In this document: positions 8,337-18,190 of the stretch, one piece after another
Numbering within the stretch: position 1 is the stretch's first letter
Layout of the letters: every line of letters starts with the position of its first letter
Source of the DNA: UBA6136 sp964386975
GTDB lineage: Bacteria; Pseudomonadota; Gammaproteobacteria; Methylococcales; Methylococcaceae
NCBI GenBank assembly: GCA_964386975.1
Contig: CAYLUS010000011.1
Location: 1-55,742, forward strand
DNA length: 55,742 bases
Direction: 5' to 3'
Notes under the pieces: model-generated
Told to the model about the DNA's origin: nothing
Databases searched by the model: none
Seen by the model: only the letters and a program-made list of their open reading frames with translations
Translations under genes and position numbers: made by a program

Positions 8337-9338
8337 ATGAGCCTTAAGGATGGCTGGCCGCATGTCCTCACCGAGAGTCTGGATGCGGCGCGGTCCGATT
8401 TTGCAGGGGGTGCCTTGGGCCAATGGGTCGGGGACTGGTCGGGCATCTGGCAAGCGGCGCTGAACCCCAAGCGCCATGGCGACTGGCCGGCCTGGGCCGC
8501 CCTTCTTGGCGCCTTGCCGGTGCTTTCGGAGCGGCAGGTGGCGCTGGATAGACCTGCGGTGACCGTGACCGCCGATCTTCCGCCTGAGGAGAAGCACCGT
8601 CTGGAAAGCCTGCTGAGGGGCCTCCATCCCTGGCGCAAGGGCCCCTATGCGCTGTGTGACATCGAGATCGAGACCGAATGGCGCTCTGACCTCAAATGGG
8701 ATCGTCTTGAGGGTGCCCTTTCGCCCCTTGCCGGCCGGACCGTCCTTGATGTGGGCTGCGGCAGTGGTTATCACCTCTGGCGGATGCGCGGGATGGGCGC
8801 CCGGCGGGTTCTGGGTGTCGAGCCCTCGCTCTTGAGTGTCTGCCAGTTTCTGGCGGTCCGCCATCTGATCGGGCCGGCCCCCGTGCACATCCTGCCACTG
8901 ACGATGGAAGCCGTCCCGCCGGGTCTTGCGGCCTTTGATACCGTCTTTTCCATGGGCGTTCTGTATCATCGCCGCTCGCCGCTTGAGCATCTTCTTGAAC
9001 TCAAGGGCTGTCTTCGCCCCGGCGGCGAGCTGGTTTTGGAAACGCTGGTGATCGAGGGTGATGGGCACGCCGTGCTGGTGCCTGAGGATCGCTATGCCAT
9101 GATGCGGAATGTCTGGTTCATTCCATCCACGGACCTTCTGAGCCGCTGGCTGCGGCGTGTCGGTTTTCGCAAGGTCCGCCTGGTGGATGTCACCCGGACC
9201 ACCTCGAGGGAGCAGCGCTCAACCGCCTGGATGACCTTCCAGTCACTGGCGGATTTTCTTGATCCCAACGATCTCGCCAAGACCATCGAGGGTTATCCGG
9301 CGCCGCGTCGCGCGGTGTTGGTGGCCGAAGCGCCCTGA
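8337..9338 (+). CDS. cmoB: tRNA U34 carboxymethyltransferase CmoB
   Basis: Transfers a carboxymethyl group from carboxy-S-adenosylmethionine to 5-hydroxyuridine at tRNA wobble position 34, forming cmo5U. The C-terminal Rossmann domain carries the CmoB-type motif V-L-D-V-G-C-G-S-G-Y-H-L-W-R-M, and the pre-motif W-R-S-D-L-K-W-D-R is typical of the family. At 333 residues it is slightly longer than E. coli CmoB. cmoA, which makes the cofactor, is not adjacent, so it should lie elsewhere. Confidence 0.94.
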   Translation: MSLKDGWPHVLTESLDAARSDFAGGALGQWVGDWSGIWQAALNPKRHGDWPAWAALLGALPVLSERQVALDRPAVTVTADLPPEEKHRLESLLRGLHPWRKGPYALCDIEIETEWRSDLKWDRLEGALSPLAGRTVLDVGCGSGYHLWRMRGMGARRVLGVEPSLLSVCQFLAVRHLIGPAPVHILPLTMEAVPPGLAAFDTVFSMGVLYHRRSPLEHLLELKGCLRPGGELVLETLVIEGDGHAVLVPEDRYAMMRNVWFIPSTDLLSRWLRRVGFRKVRLVDVTRTTSREQRSTAWMTFQSLADFLDPNDLAKTIEGYPAPRRAVLVAEAP

Positions 9339-9379
9339 TCCACCTAAAATCCTGCCCTGATTACCAAGGAAGTCTCACC

Positions 9380-10690
<1,311 letters not shown>

Positions 10691-10717
10691 CCGAAGTCGC
10701 GCCCCTGGGGGGTCAGG

Positions 10718-11200
10718 TCAGTGGTGGTGTCCGCCCGGACCATGGACATGGCCATGGTCCATCTCTTCGGGCGTTGCATCGCGGACCTCGGTGATCTCCA
10801 CATCAAAATGCAGGGTCATACCGGCCATCGGGTGATTGCCATCGAGGAGGATTTCATCGTCACTGACTTCAAGGACCTTGACGCGCATCGGTCCGTCCCC
10901 GCCCTGGGTCTGAAACTCCATGCCCGGCTGAATATCGTCAACCCCCCTGAAGGCGCTGCGCGGGGCTGATTGCACCAGGTTGCTGTCATGTTCGCCGTAG
11001 CCGTCTTTGGGTTCGACCACGACTTTGAGGCTTGCGCCGACGGTCTGTCCAAGGAGTGCCCGTTCAAGGCCGGGGATGATATTGCCCTGACCATGAATGT
11101 AGGCCAGTGGCTCATCGCCCGTGGAGCTGTCCAGCACCTCGCCGGTCGGATCGGTCAGGGTGTAGTGAAAATAGACCACCTTGTCGTTTGCAATCTGCAT
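10718..11200 (-). CDS. slyD: FKBP-type peptidyl-prolyl isomerase SlyD
   Basis: Cytoplasmic prolyl isomerase and chaperone. From the ATG at 11200 it is 160 residues: an FKBP half (V-Y-F-H-Y-T-L-T-D, G-L-E-R-A-L-L-G), the inserted IF chaperone domain in the middle, and a C-terminal tail H-G-H-V-H-G-P-G-G-H-H-H. The tail is shorter than in E. coli SlyD but still able to bind metal such as nickel. The frame is open to 11278 without homology. It is convergent with rimO, with a 27-bp gap. Confidence 0.94.
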   Translation of the reverse strand: MQIANDKVVYFHYTLTDPTGEVLDSSTGDEPLAYIHGQGNIIPGLERALLGQTVGASLKVVVEPKDGYGEHDSNLVQSAPRSAFRGVDDIQPGMEFQTQGGDGPMRVKVLEVSDDEILLDGNHPMAGMTLHFDVEITEVRDATPEEMDHGHVHGPGGHHH

Positions 11201-11314
11201 GTTATCGCTCGCTGAGAAGAAGGCTCGGATGATAGCGGGTTTTTTCCAAGGCCGGCATGACCCGTTGCGTTTTGCCATGGCTTCAAGGCCAAGTTAAGAT
11301 GTAAGCCTTTCCCC

Positions 11315-12739
11315 ATGGGGCCCTTTCCACCTGCCTTTCGACAGACGCCACTGGCCATTCTCAACTTCATTCGGGGCTTGCTGAGTCCCAAGTCGCCCGA
11401 CCATCGCCAAACGCCACCCCAAATCCCGGGACAGGCGCGGGTTTACGGACGGTCCGAGCACACAATCTCTCGCTCCCAGATCAGTGAAAACGCGCTGAAG
11501 GTCCTCTATCGCCTTCGAAAGGCGGGCTTTGATGCCTACCTGGTGGGTGGCTGCGTGCGCGACCTCCTGCTCGGCCGGGAGCCTAAGGATTTTGACGTGG
11601 TGACCAATGCGACGCCGGAGGAGGTGCGCTCGGTGTTCCGGAATTGCCGCATCATCGGCCGACGGTTCCGGCTGGCGCACGTTCATTTCGGGCAGGAAAT
11701 CATCGAGGTGGCGACCTTTCGTGCGCTGGAAGGGGAAGGCTCGCAGCGGGACCGCGACCGTGTTCTGCAAAATGGCCGCATTTTGCGCGACAACGTGTTC
11801 GGGACCATCGAGGAAGATGCGTTTCGTCGCGATTTCTCGGTCAACGCGCTCTACTACAACATCAGCGATTTTTCCGTGGTCGATTTTGTCGGCGGCATGG
11901 AGGACCACCGCCAGGGCCTGATGCGCCTGATCGGCGACCCAGAGAAACGCTACCGGGAGGATCCCGTGCGCATGCTGCGCGCGGTACGTTTCGCGGTCAA
12001 GCTGGGGTTTGGCATTCATCCTGACTCTGCCGAACCGATTCGCCGGCTGGCCCCCTCGCTTCAGGACATCCCGCCGGCGCGGCTGTTTGACGAGCTGATG
12101 AAGTTGCTGTTGTCAGGTTATGCGGTCCAGACCTTTGAACAGCTGCGCCACTTCGGCCTTTTTGGTGCGCTGTTTCCAGAGACCGAGCGTTGCCTTGGGC
12201 AGGAGCCCGATGGGTTTCCGCTGACTTTCCTGGCGAAATCCCTGGAGCAGACCGATGCCAGGATTCAGGAGTACAAGCCGGTTGCACCGTATTTTCTGTT
12301 TGCGGTACTGCTCTGGGAGCCGGTCCGGGCCCGGGCCCGGCGTCTGATTGATGCAGGTCAAAACCCGATCCTGGCCTATCAGGATGCCGGCGGGGAAGTG
12401 CTCTTGCGGCAGCTCCGGCGGATCGCGATCCCCAAGAGCATCACGCTGCCGGTCCGCGATGTGTGGAACCTGCAGCCCCGGTTCGAGCAGACCCAGGGCG
12501 GGCGTGCCTTCCGGCTTTTAAGCCACCCCAAATTCCGGGCGGCCTATGATTTTCTGGTCCTTAGGGCTGCAACCGGAGAGGCAGATCCCAGTCTCGCCGA
12601 CTGGTGGACCCGCTTCCAATCGGCCAGTGTCGAGGAACAGCAACAAATGATCCGGGGCGGTAACCGGACCTCCACCCGCAACCGGACCCGTCGCCGCAGA
12701 CCCCGCTTCAAACCCAAGTCCAATGCGCCAAGCAGCTAA
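11315..12739 (+). CDS. pcnB: Poly(A) polymerase I
   Basis: Adds poly(A) tails that promote RNA decay. The nucleotidyltransferase head is clear: I-S-R-S-Q-I-S, L-V-G-G-C-V-R-D-L-L-L-G and the catalytic D-F-D-V-V-T-N-A-T-P. The RNA-binding segment R-R-F-R-L-A-H-V-H-F-G separates it from CCA-adding enzymes. The C-terminus ends in a basic tail (repeated N-R-T and R-R-R-R-P-R) as in other PcnB proteins. 474 residues. Its last 17 bp overlap the start of folK. Confidence 0.95.
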   Translation: MGPFPPAFRQTPLAILNFIRGLLSPKSPDHRQTPPQIPGQARVYGRSEHTISRSQISENALKVLYRLRKAGFDAYLVGGCVRDLLLGREPKDFDVVTNATPEEVRSVFRNCRIIGRRFRLAHVHFGQEIIEVATFRALEGEGSQRDRDRVLQNGRILRDNVFGTIEEDAFRRDFSVNALYYNISDFSVVDFVGGMEDHRQGLMRLIGDPEKRYREDPVRMLRAVRFAVKLGFGIHPDSAEPIRRLAPSLQDIPPARLFDELMKLLLSGYAVQTFEQLRHFGLFGALFPETERCLGQEPDGFPLTFLAKSLEQTDARIQEYKPVAPYFLFAVLLWEPVRARARRLIDAGQNPILAYQDAGGEVLLRQLRRIAIPKSITLPVRDVWNLQPRFEQTQGGRAFRLLSHPKFRAAYDFLVLRAATGEADPSLADWWTRFQSASVEEQQQMIRGGNRTSTRNRTRRRRPRFKPKSNAPSS

Positions 12740-13256
12740 GGCTGAGGTTGAGGCTGAGGCTGAGGTTCTGGCCTATATCGGGCTTGGCAGCAACCTTCAG
12801 GATCCCAAGCGGCAAGTGCTTTCGGCGCGCGAGGCGCTGGCGGCACAGCCCGCGATTCGCGAGGTGGCCTTCTCCAGCCTCTACCGGAGTGCGCCGATGG
12901 GGCCCAAAGATCAGCCGGACTATATCAATGCGGTGATGGCGCTCTCGACAACCCTTGATGCGTTGGCGCTCCTTGATCGGTTGCAGGCCATTGAGAATCA
13001 GCATGGCCGCGAACGGCTCGAGCGCTGGGGCGCCAGGACCCTGGATCTGGACCTTTTGGTGTACGGGGAGGCGATACTCTCGCATCCGCGCCTGAGTGTG
13101 CCGCATGTGGGGATCGAGCACCGTGAATTTGTTCTCTACCCCCTCGCGGAGATTGCGCCCGATCTGGTTGTCCCGGGTCTGGGTCCTGTTCAGCAGCTGG
13201 TTTCCATTTGCCCCCGAAAGGGCCTTGAGGTCGTGAGCCATGACGAGTCGAGGTAA
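12723..13256 (+). CDS. folK: 2-amino-4-hydroxy-6-hydroxymethyldihydropteridine pyrophosphokinase
   Basis: Pyrophosphorylates hydroxymethyl-dihydropterin in folate synthesis. Motifs A-Y-I-G-L-G-S-N-L, S-S-L-Y-R-S-A-P-M-G and R-T-L-D-L-D-L-L identify HPPK. The only upstream start is the ATG at 12723 inside the pcnB end. It puts an unusual acidic leader A-K-A-E-V-E-A-E-A-E-V before the first strand, encoded by imperfect GCTGAG hexamer repeats. The end overlaps panB by 17 bp. The pcnB-folK-panB-panC order is typical of gammaproteobacteria. Confidence 0.95.
   Translation: MRQAAKAEVEAEAEVLAYIGLGSNLQDPKRQVLSAREALAAQPAIREVAFSSLYRSAPMGPKDQPDYINAVMALSTTLDALALLDRLQAIENQHGRERLERWGARTLDLDLLVYGEAILSHPRLSVPHVGIEHREFVLYPLAEIAPDLVVPGLGPVQQLVSICPRKGLEVVSHDESR
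12735..12764 (+). repeat. Hexanucleotide repeat at the pcnB/folK junction
   Basis: Units GCTAAG, GCTGAG, GTTGAG, GCTGAG, GCTGAG and a decayed GTTCTG run in tandem. The first unit contains the pcnB stop TAA. In folK they encode alternating A/V-E. Copy changes would keep the frame. Confidence 0.7.
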
Positions 13257-14043
13257 ACCCGTGACGGTCCCGGACCTCCGGCTTTTCAAGTCCCGTCAGG
13301 AAAAGATCGTGGTGGTGACCGCCTACGATGCCACCCTGGCCCATGCGGCCGAGGAAGGTGGAGTGGATGCCCTTCTGGTGGGTGATTCTCTGGGGAATGT
13401 CATCCAGGGGCATGAGACGACTTTGCCGGTGAGCTTGGATCAGATGGTGTATCACGGTGCCTGCGTGGCCCGTGGTACCCGGCGACCCCTTCGTATCGTG
13501 GATCTGCCGTTCATGACCTATGCCACCGTCCAGCGAGCGCTTGAGAGTGCCCAACGTCTGGTGCAGGAGGGTGGCGCCCAGATGGTCAAGCTGGAGGGCG
13601 GGACCCACCGTCTTGAGGTGGTCGAGGCGCTCGCAAGCCAGGATATCCCGGTGTGCGGGCACCTGGGCCTCTTGCCGCAGTCGATTCACCAACTGGGCAG
13701 CTACCACATTCAGGGCCGCAGCGACGCAGACGCGGATGCCCTCAAGGCCGCTGCCGGCCAGTTGCAGGCCGCAGGCGCAAGCGCCCTGGTCCTGGAATGC
13801 GTTCCCCAGGAACTGGCCGCGGAAATCACCCGGGGACTCGACATTCCGGTCATCGGGATTGGAGCGGGGCCGGCCTGCGACGGGCAGGTTCTGGTCGCCC
13901 ATGATCTCCTGGGTCTAACGGCCAAGTGCCCGCGTTTCTGTCGCAATTTTCTCGAGGGTCAGGGCAGTATTGCCGGGGCCTTTGCAGCCTATGCAGCGGC
14001 GGTCCGCTCCGGCCTTTTTCCGGCGCCCGAGCACGCCTTCTGA
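13240..14043 (+). CDS. panB: 3-methyl-2-oxobutanoate hydroxymethyltransferase
   Basis: First committed step of pantothenate synthesis: transfers a hydroxymethyl group from methylene-tetrahydrofolate to ketoisovalerate, forming ketopantoate. TIM barrel with the metal-binding G-D-S-L-G and downstream D-L-P-F aspartates, V-K-L-E-G-G, C-G-H-L-G-L-L-P-Q and the C-terminal G-I-G-A-G-P-A-C-D-G-Q-V-L signature. 267 residues. It starts inside the folK end and is followed by panC after 8 bp. Confidence 0.96.
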   Translation: MTSRGKPVTVPDLRLFKSRQEKIVVVTAYDATLAHAAEEGGVDALLVGDSLGNVIQGHETTLPVSLDQMVYHGACVARGTRRPLRIVDLPFMTYATVQRALESAQRLVQEGGAQMVKLEGGTHRLEVVEALASQDIPVCGHLGLLPQSIHQLGSYHIQGRSDADADALKAAAGQLQAAGASALVLECVPQELAAEITRGLDIPVIGIGAGPACDGQVLVAHDLLGLTAKCPRFCRNFLEGQGSIAGAFAAYAAAVRSGLFPAPEHAF

Positions 14044-14051
14044 AGTGCACC

Positions 14052-14897
14052 ATGGTCGCGATCGTCAGGACCGCTGAGGCGCTGAAGGAGGCTGTTCTCA
14101 GGTTTCGCGCGAGCGGCGATCGCATCGCCTTCGTGCCGACGATGGGTAACCTTCATGAGGGGCACCTCGAACTCATCAGGCGGGCGCATGAGCGGGCTGA
14201 CCGGGTGATTGTCAGTATTTTTGTCAACCCGACGCAATTCGGTCCCTCGGAGGATTTTGCCGCCTACCCGAGAACCCCTGCAGCCGACCTTGAGAAACTT
14301 CAGGGGGTGGCCTGCGATCTTCTTTTTGAGCCTGCCGTTGAGACGCTCTATCCCGAGGGCCTTGAATCCCTGACCAAAGTCAGTGTCCCCGGCGTTTCCG
14401 AGGGGCTTTGTGGCGCGGCGCGACCGGGGCATTTCGAAGGCGTTGCCACGGTGGTTCTCACCCTTTTTCACCTCGTTGACCCCGACCTTGCGGTGTTTGG
14501 CGAGAAAGACTTTCAGCAGCTCATGGTGATTCGAAAGATGGTCCGTGATCTTCATTTGGCCCTTGAGGTGTATGGGGTTCCAACCGTTCGCGAGGAAGAT
14601 GGCCTGGCCTTGAGCTCCAGAAATGCCTACCTGACGACGGCCCAGCGGGCGCAGGCGCCGGCGTTGCATCGACGACTTGAGGCCGGGGTTGCTGCGATTT
14701 TGGGCGGAGAGAGAGATTTTGCGGCCCTGGAGGCGGCGTTGGCCGAAGGCCTCAGCGCAGATGGGTTTGCGGTCGATTATGTGGCGATCCGTCGCGAGTG
14801 CGATCTTGCAAGCCCGGCATCCTCGGACCGGCCGCTGCGGATTCTGGCAGCGGCACGCCTAGGTACGACCCGTCTGATCGACAATCTGCCTGTCTAA
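14052..14897 (+). CDS. panC: Pantothenate synthetase
   Basis: ATP-dependent condensation of pantoate and beta-alanine. Nucleotidyltransferase fold with P-T-M-G-N-L-H-E-G-H (the HIGH-type motif), F-V-N-P-T-Q-F, the F-G-E-K-D-F-Q-Q segment and the KMSKS-equivalent L-S-S-R-N-A-Y-L. I chose the ATG at 14052 (281 residues); the frame is open upstream to 13926 inside panB, but without homologous sequence. panD for beta-alanine is not in the window. The end overlaps the convergent cbbR stop by 4 bp. Confidence 0.96.
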   Translation: MVAIVRTAEALKEAVLRFRASGDRIAFVPTMGNLHEGHLELIRRAHERADRVIVSIFVNPTQFGPSEDFAAYPRTPAADLEKLQGVACDLLFEPAVETLYPEGLESLTKVSVPGVSEGLCGAARPGHFEGVATVVLTLFHLVDPDLAVFGEKDFQQLMVIRKMVRDLHLALEVYGVPTVREEDGLALSSRNAYLTTAQRAQAPALHRRLEAGVAAILGGERDFAALEAALAEGLSADGFAVDYVAIRRECDLASPASSDRPLRILAAARLGTTRLIDNLPV

Positions 14898-15859
14898 GGG
14901 TCCGGCTGGTCGGGACGCAGATCGGTCAGGGCATGACCGACCGCCATCTCCACCTGGTCCTTACGCACAAAGTGATGGGATTCGTTGCGCACGAACTGGG
15001 CGAATTCGGTGGCAATGGCGGAAAGTCGTTTGCCGGCCCGGTGCACCAGATACCATTGGCGAATGATCGGGAAGGATTCCACGTTCAGAACGGTCAATCG
15101 CCCGCCCTCAAGCTCACGTTCCAGAGTGTGAATCGACACGATCCCGAGCCCCAGGCCCTCTTCAACCCCTTGCTTGATGGCGCTGTTGGTGTTCATTTCC
15201 ATGCTGACGGTCAGATGGACCCCACGCTCTGCCAGAAACCGTTCGACCGAGTTGCGTGTCCCTGAGCCGATCTCCCGCATGATGAAGGTCTCATTGGCCA
15301 GTTCTTTCAGAGGGATCGAGCGTCTGCCGCTCAGGGGGTGATGTTGCGGCGCGATGATGACCAGCGGGTTGATGAGAAAGGATTCGGCGACCAGGTCCTG
15401 GTTATCAGGCGGTTGCCCCATTAGCAGCAGGTCGGCCTCATTATCCTCGAGGTTCTGCAGCAGTCCCTTGCGGTTGGTGACCTTGAAGCTGACCCGCACC
15501 TTGGGGTGTCGCCGGCAGAATTCCCCCAGTAGCCGGATGGCGAAATAGTGCACGGTATTGGCCACCGAGACATTGAGGCGCCCCGCTTCTGTGCCCTTGA
15601 GTTCTTCAATGAGCTGCTCGGCCTCATCCAGCTGCTGAGCAATCGAACGGCTGAGTTGGTAGAGTTCCTCGCCAGCCCGAGTCAGATAGATTTTTTTTCC
15701 CAGCCGCTCAAACAGGGGAAGGCCGATGGCCTCCTCGAACTGCTTGATTTGCATGGACACGGCGGGTTGTGTCAGAAACAGTTCCTCAGCTGCGCGGGTG
15801 AAGCTCAGCCGACGGGCGACCCGCTCAAACACTTTGAGTTGCCGGAGGGTGATATTCAT
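14894..15859 (-). CDS. cbbR: LysR-type regulator, CbbR-like
   Basis: LysR-family activator of the CbbR group, which in autotrophs controls Calvin-cycle genes in response to metabolites. The N-terminal winged HTH (about residues 1-60) reads L-R-Q-L-K-V-F-E-R-V-A and L-T-Q-P-A-V-S-M-Q-I-K-Q. The effector domain has CbbR-like features such as L-L-M-G-Q-P-P, I-M-R-E-I-G-S-G-T-R and M-E-M-N-T-N-S-A-I-K. 321 residues. It is divergent from tkt over a 256-bp region, so it probably regulates tkt-fba and itself. RubisCO genes are not in the window, so its wider regulon is unknown. Confidence 0.85.
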   Translation of the reverse strand: MNITLRQLKVFERVARRLSFTRAAEELFLTQPAVSMQIKQFEEAIGLPLFERLGKKIYLTRAGEELYQLSRSIAQQLDEAEQLIEELKGTEAGRLNVSVANTVHYFAIRLLGEFCRRHPKVRVSFKVTNRKGLLQNLEDNEADLLLMGQPPDNQDLVAESFLINPLVIIAPQHHPLSGRRSIPLKELANETFIMREIGSGTRNSVERFLAERGVHLTVSMEMNTNSAIKQGVEEGLGLGIVSIHTLERELEGGRLTVLNVESFPIIRQWYLVHRAGKRLSAIATEFAQFVRNESHHFVRKDQVEMAVGHALTDLRPDQPDP

Positions 15860-15888
15860 GCGTTGGAGCCCTGAATCGCCATTAATTC

Positions 15889-15936
15889 ATCAGTATAAAC
15901 TTATCTTTTCGGTAAAAAACTCTGACTATTACTGAT
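15889..15936. promoter_or_regulatory. Candidate CbbR binding dyad
   Basis: Inverted repeat ATCAGTA (15889-15895) and TACTGAT (15930-15936) flanks an AT-rich stretch in the cbbR-tkt intergenic region, just upstream of cbbR. LysR regulators bind interrupted dyads next to their own gene, so this is a plausible CbbR site. The 34-bp spacing is longer than a single LysR recognition site, so two half-sites are possible. Inference only. Confidence 0.3.
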
Positions 15937-16039
15937 GGGTCAGTCGCATTAGAGTGTTTGGCCCGGTGCTGTGGGCCGGATCATCCAGAGGCTAAACTTG
16001 AGCAGTTTAATCCTCGTTGGAAGCAAACAGCGGCAAACC

Positions 16040-16069
16040 GTGACAAAAAGGGCGTCTCTGTTAGATAAT
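16040..16069 (+). promoter_or_regulatory. Possible sigma70 promoter of tkt
   Basis: GTGACA (16040-16045), an 18-bp spacer and GATAAT (16064-16069) form a fair sigma70-type promoter 47 bp before the tkt start. Hexamer match and spacing are visible; activity is inferred. Confidence 0.35.
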
Positions 16070-16115
16070 TCACAGTTCTGAATCCATCAACAATCTTTTC
16101 ACGTAGGAGAACATC

Positions 16116-18128
16116 ATGTCGTCGCGCCGAGAACTTGCGAACGCCATCCGCGCACTGAGCATGGACGCCGTGCAGAAAGCGAACTCCGGTCACCCCGGAG
16201 CGCCCATGGGCATGGCCGACATTGCCGAGGTTTTGTGGAATGACTACATGCGCCACAACCCGGTTAATCCCAATTGGCCGGATCGTGACCGCTTTGTCCT
16301 GTCCAATGGACACGGCTCGATGCTGATCTACTCCCTGCTGCACCTGACCGGCTATGAGCTCCCGATCGAGGAGCTCAAGCGTTTCCGTCAGCTGCACTCC
16401 AAGACCCCGGGTCATCCCGAGTATGGCTACTCCCCGGGCGTTGAGACGACGACGGGTCCTCTGGGCCAGGGCATTACCAATGCCGTCGGTATGGCCATTG
16501 CCGAGCGCACCCTTGCGGGTCAGTTCAACCGTCCGGGTCATGAAATCGTCGACCACAACACCTATGTGTTCCTGGGCGATGGCTGTCTGATGGAAGGCAT
16601 TTCACACGAAGCCTGTTCACTCGCCGGCTCCATGAAGCTCGGTAAGCTGATCGCCTTCTATGATGACAACAACATCTCAATCGACGGTGAAGTGCGCGGC
16701 CACGGGGATGTCACCGGCTGGTTCCTCGACAACACGCCGAAGCGTTTTGAAGCCTACGGTTGGCATGTCATCGCCAAGGTCGACGGCCACAACCCCGAGG
16801 CCATCAAGAAAGCCATTGATGAAGCACGTTCGGTGACCGACCGTCCGTCCATCATCTGCTGCCAGACCATCATCGGTTTTGGTTCGCCCAATAAGCAGGG
16901 CAAGGAAGAATGCCATGGCGCGGCGCTCGGCAACGACGAAGTTGCACTGACCCGCGAAAATCTGGGTTGGAAGTGGGCTCCTTTTGAAATCCCCGCGGAA
17001 ATCTATGAAGGCTGGGATGCCAAGGAGTGTGGTGCCAAGGCTGAAAACGACTGGAACGACCGCTTTGAAAAGTACCGTCGCGAATTTCCGCAGCTGGCTG
17101 CTGAATTCGAGCGCCGGATGGCGGGCGAACTGCCGCGGGACTGGGCTGAAAAGTCAGCTGCCTTCGTCGCCAAGGTTGACGAAAAGGGTGAAACCATTGC
17201 CAGCCGCAAGGCCTCACAGAACACCCTCAACGGCTTTGGTCCGTTGTTGCCGGAGCTGATGGGCGGATCTGCGGATCTGGCGGGCTCCAACCTCACCCTG
17301 TGGTCAGGTTGCAAGGACGTCAATGCGCCAGGACATGACGGCAACTACGTCTACTACGGCGTCCGAGAGTTCGGTATGGCGGCCATCATGAACGGCATCA
17401 CCGTGCATGGCGGCTTTAAGCCCTATGGCGCGACCTTCCTGATGTTCTCCGAGTACGCACGCAACGCGCTGCGTATGGCGGCTCTCATGAAGATCCCGAC
17501 CATTTTCGTGTTTACCCATGACTCCATTGGTCTGGGTGAAGACGGCCCGACCCACCAGCCGGTGGAGCAGACCGCAACCCTTCGGATGATTCCGAACATG
17601 CATGTCTGGCGCCCGGCCGATGCGGTGGAATCGGCTGTCTGCTGGAAAGAAGCGGTTGAACGCAAGGACGGTCCGAGCACGCTGATCTTCTCGCGTCAGA
17701 ACCTGATGCATGTCAGCCGCACGCCAGAGCAAGTCAAGGCAATCTCCAAGGGTGGCTACATCCTCAGAGACTGTGAGGGGACCCCCGAAGCGATCCTGAT
17801 CGCAACCGGTTCTGAGGTTGAACTGGCCGTCAAGGCCCAAGAAGCCCTTGCGGCGAAGGGCAAGAAAGTCCGCGTCGTCTCTATGCCTTCAACCAATGTG
17901 TATGAAGCGCAGAGCCAGTCCTACAAGGATTCTGTCCTGCCTGCATCGGTCGGCCGTCGCGTGGTCGTCGAGGCGGGTGTCACCGATGCCTGGTACAAGT
18001 ATGCGGGCTCTCAGGGCAAGGTCATCGGCCTTGACCGCTTCGGTGAGTCTGCACCGGCTGGCGAACTCTTCAAGGAGTTCGGCTTCACGGTTGAAAATGT
18101 AGTCAAGGCTGTCGAAGGCCTGTTCTAA
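16116..18128 (+). CDS. tkt: Transketolase
   Basis: Thiamine-diphosphate enzyme moving two-carbon units between sugar phosphates, shared by the ribulose monophosphate, Calvin and pentose phosphate cycles. Visible: H-P-G-A-P-M-G-M-A-D near the N-terminus, G-P-L-G-Q-G, the ThDP motif starting G-D-G-C-L-M-E-G and ending near D-D-N-N, and the pyrimidine-domain D-S-I-G-L-G-E-D-G-P-T-H-Q-P. 670 residues, full length. The start has a strong AGGAG site. fba follows after 62 bp with a hairpin between them. Divergent cbbR suggests CbbR control. Confidence 0.97.
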   Translation: MSSRRELANAIRALSMDAVQKANSGHPGAPMGMADIAEVLWNDYMRHNPVNPNWPDRDRFVLSNGHGSMLIYSLLHLTGYELPIEELKRFRQLHSKTPGHPEYGYSPGVETTTGPLGQGITNAVGMAIAERTLAGQFNRPGHEIVDHNTYVFLGDGCLMEGISHEACSLAGSMKLGKLIAFYDDNNISIDGEVRGHGDVTGWFLDNTPKRFEAYGWHVIAKVDGHNPEAIKKAIDEARSVTDRPSIICCQTIIGFGSPNKQGKEECHGAALGNDEVALTRENLGWKWAPFEIPAEIYEGWDAKECGAKAENDWNDRFEKYRREFPQLAAEFERRMAGELPRDWAEKSAAFVAKVDEKGETIASRKASQNTLNGFGPLLPELMGGSADLAGSNLTLWSGCKDVNAPGHDGNYVYYGVREFGMAAIMNGITVHGGFKPYGATFLMFSEYARNALRMAALMKIPTIFVFTHDSIGLGEDGPTHQPVEQTATLRMIPNMHVWRPADAVESAVCWKEAVERKDGPSTLIFSRQNLMHVSRTPEQVKAISKGGYILRDCEGTPEAILIATGSEVELAVKAQEALAAKGKKVRVVSMPSTNVYEAQSQSYKDSVLPASVGRRVVVEAGVTDAWYKYAGSQGKVIGLDRFGESAPAGELFKEFGFTVENVVKAVEGLF

Positions 18129-18132
18129 TAAA

Positions 18133-18165
18133 GAAAGGGGTGGCCCGCTTTGGGTGACCCCTTTC
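18133..18165 (+). promoter_or_regulatory. Intercistronic hairpin between tkt and fba
   Basis: Stem GAAAGGGGT (18133-18141) pairs with ACCCCTTTC (18157-18165) around a 15-base loop, directly after the tkt stop. No T run follows, so it looks like an mRNA-stabilising or partial-attenuation element rather than a full terminator. Confidence 0.5.
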
Positions 18166-18190
18166 AGTTAACGCATCGAGGAGACAACTC

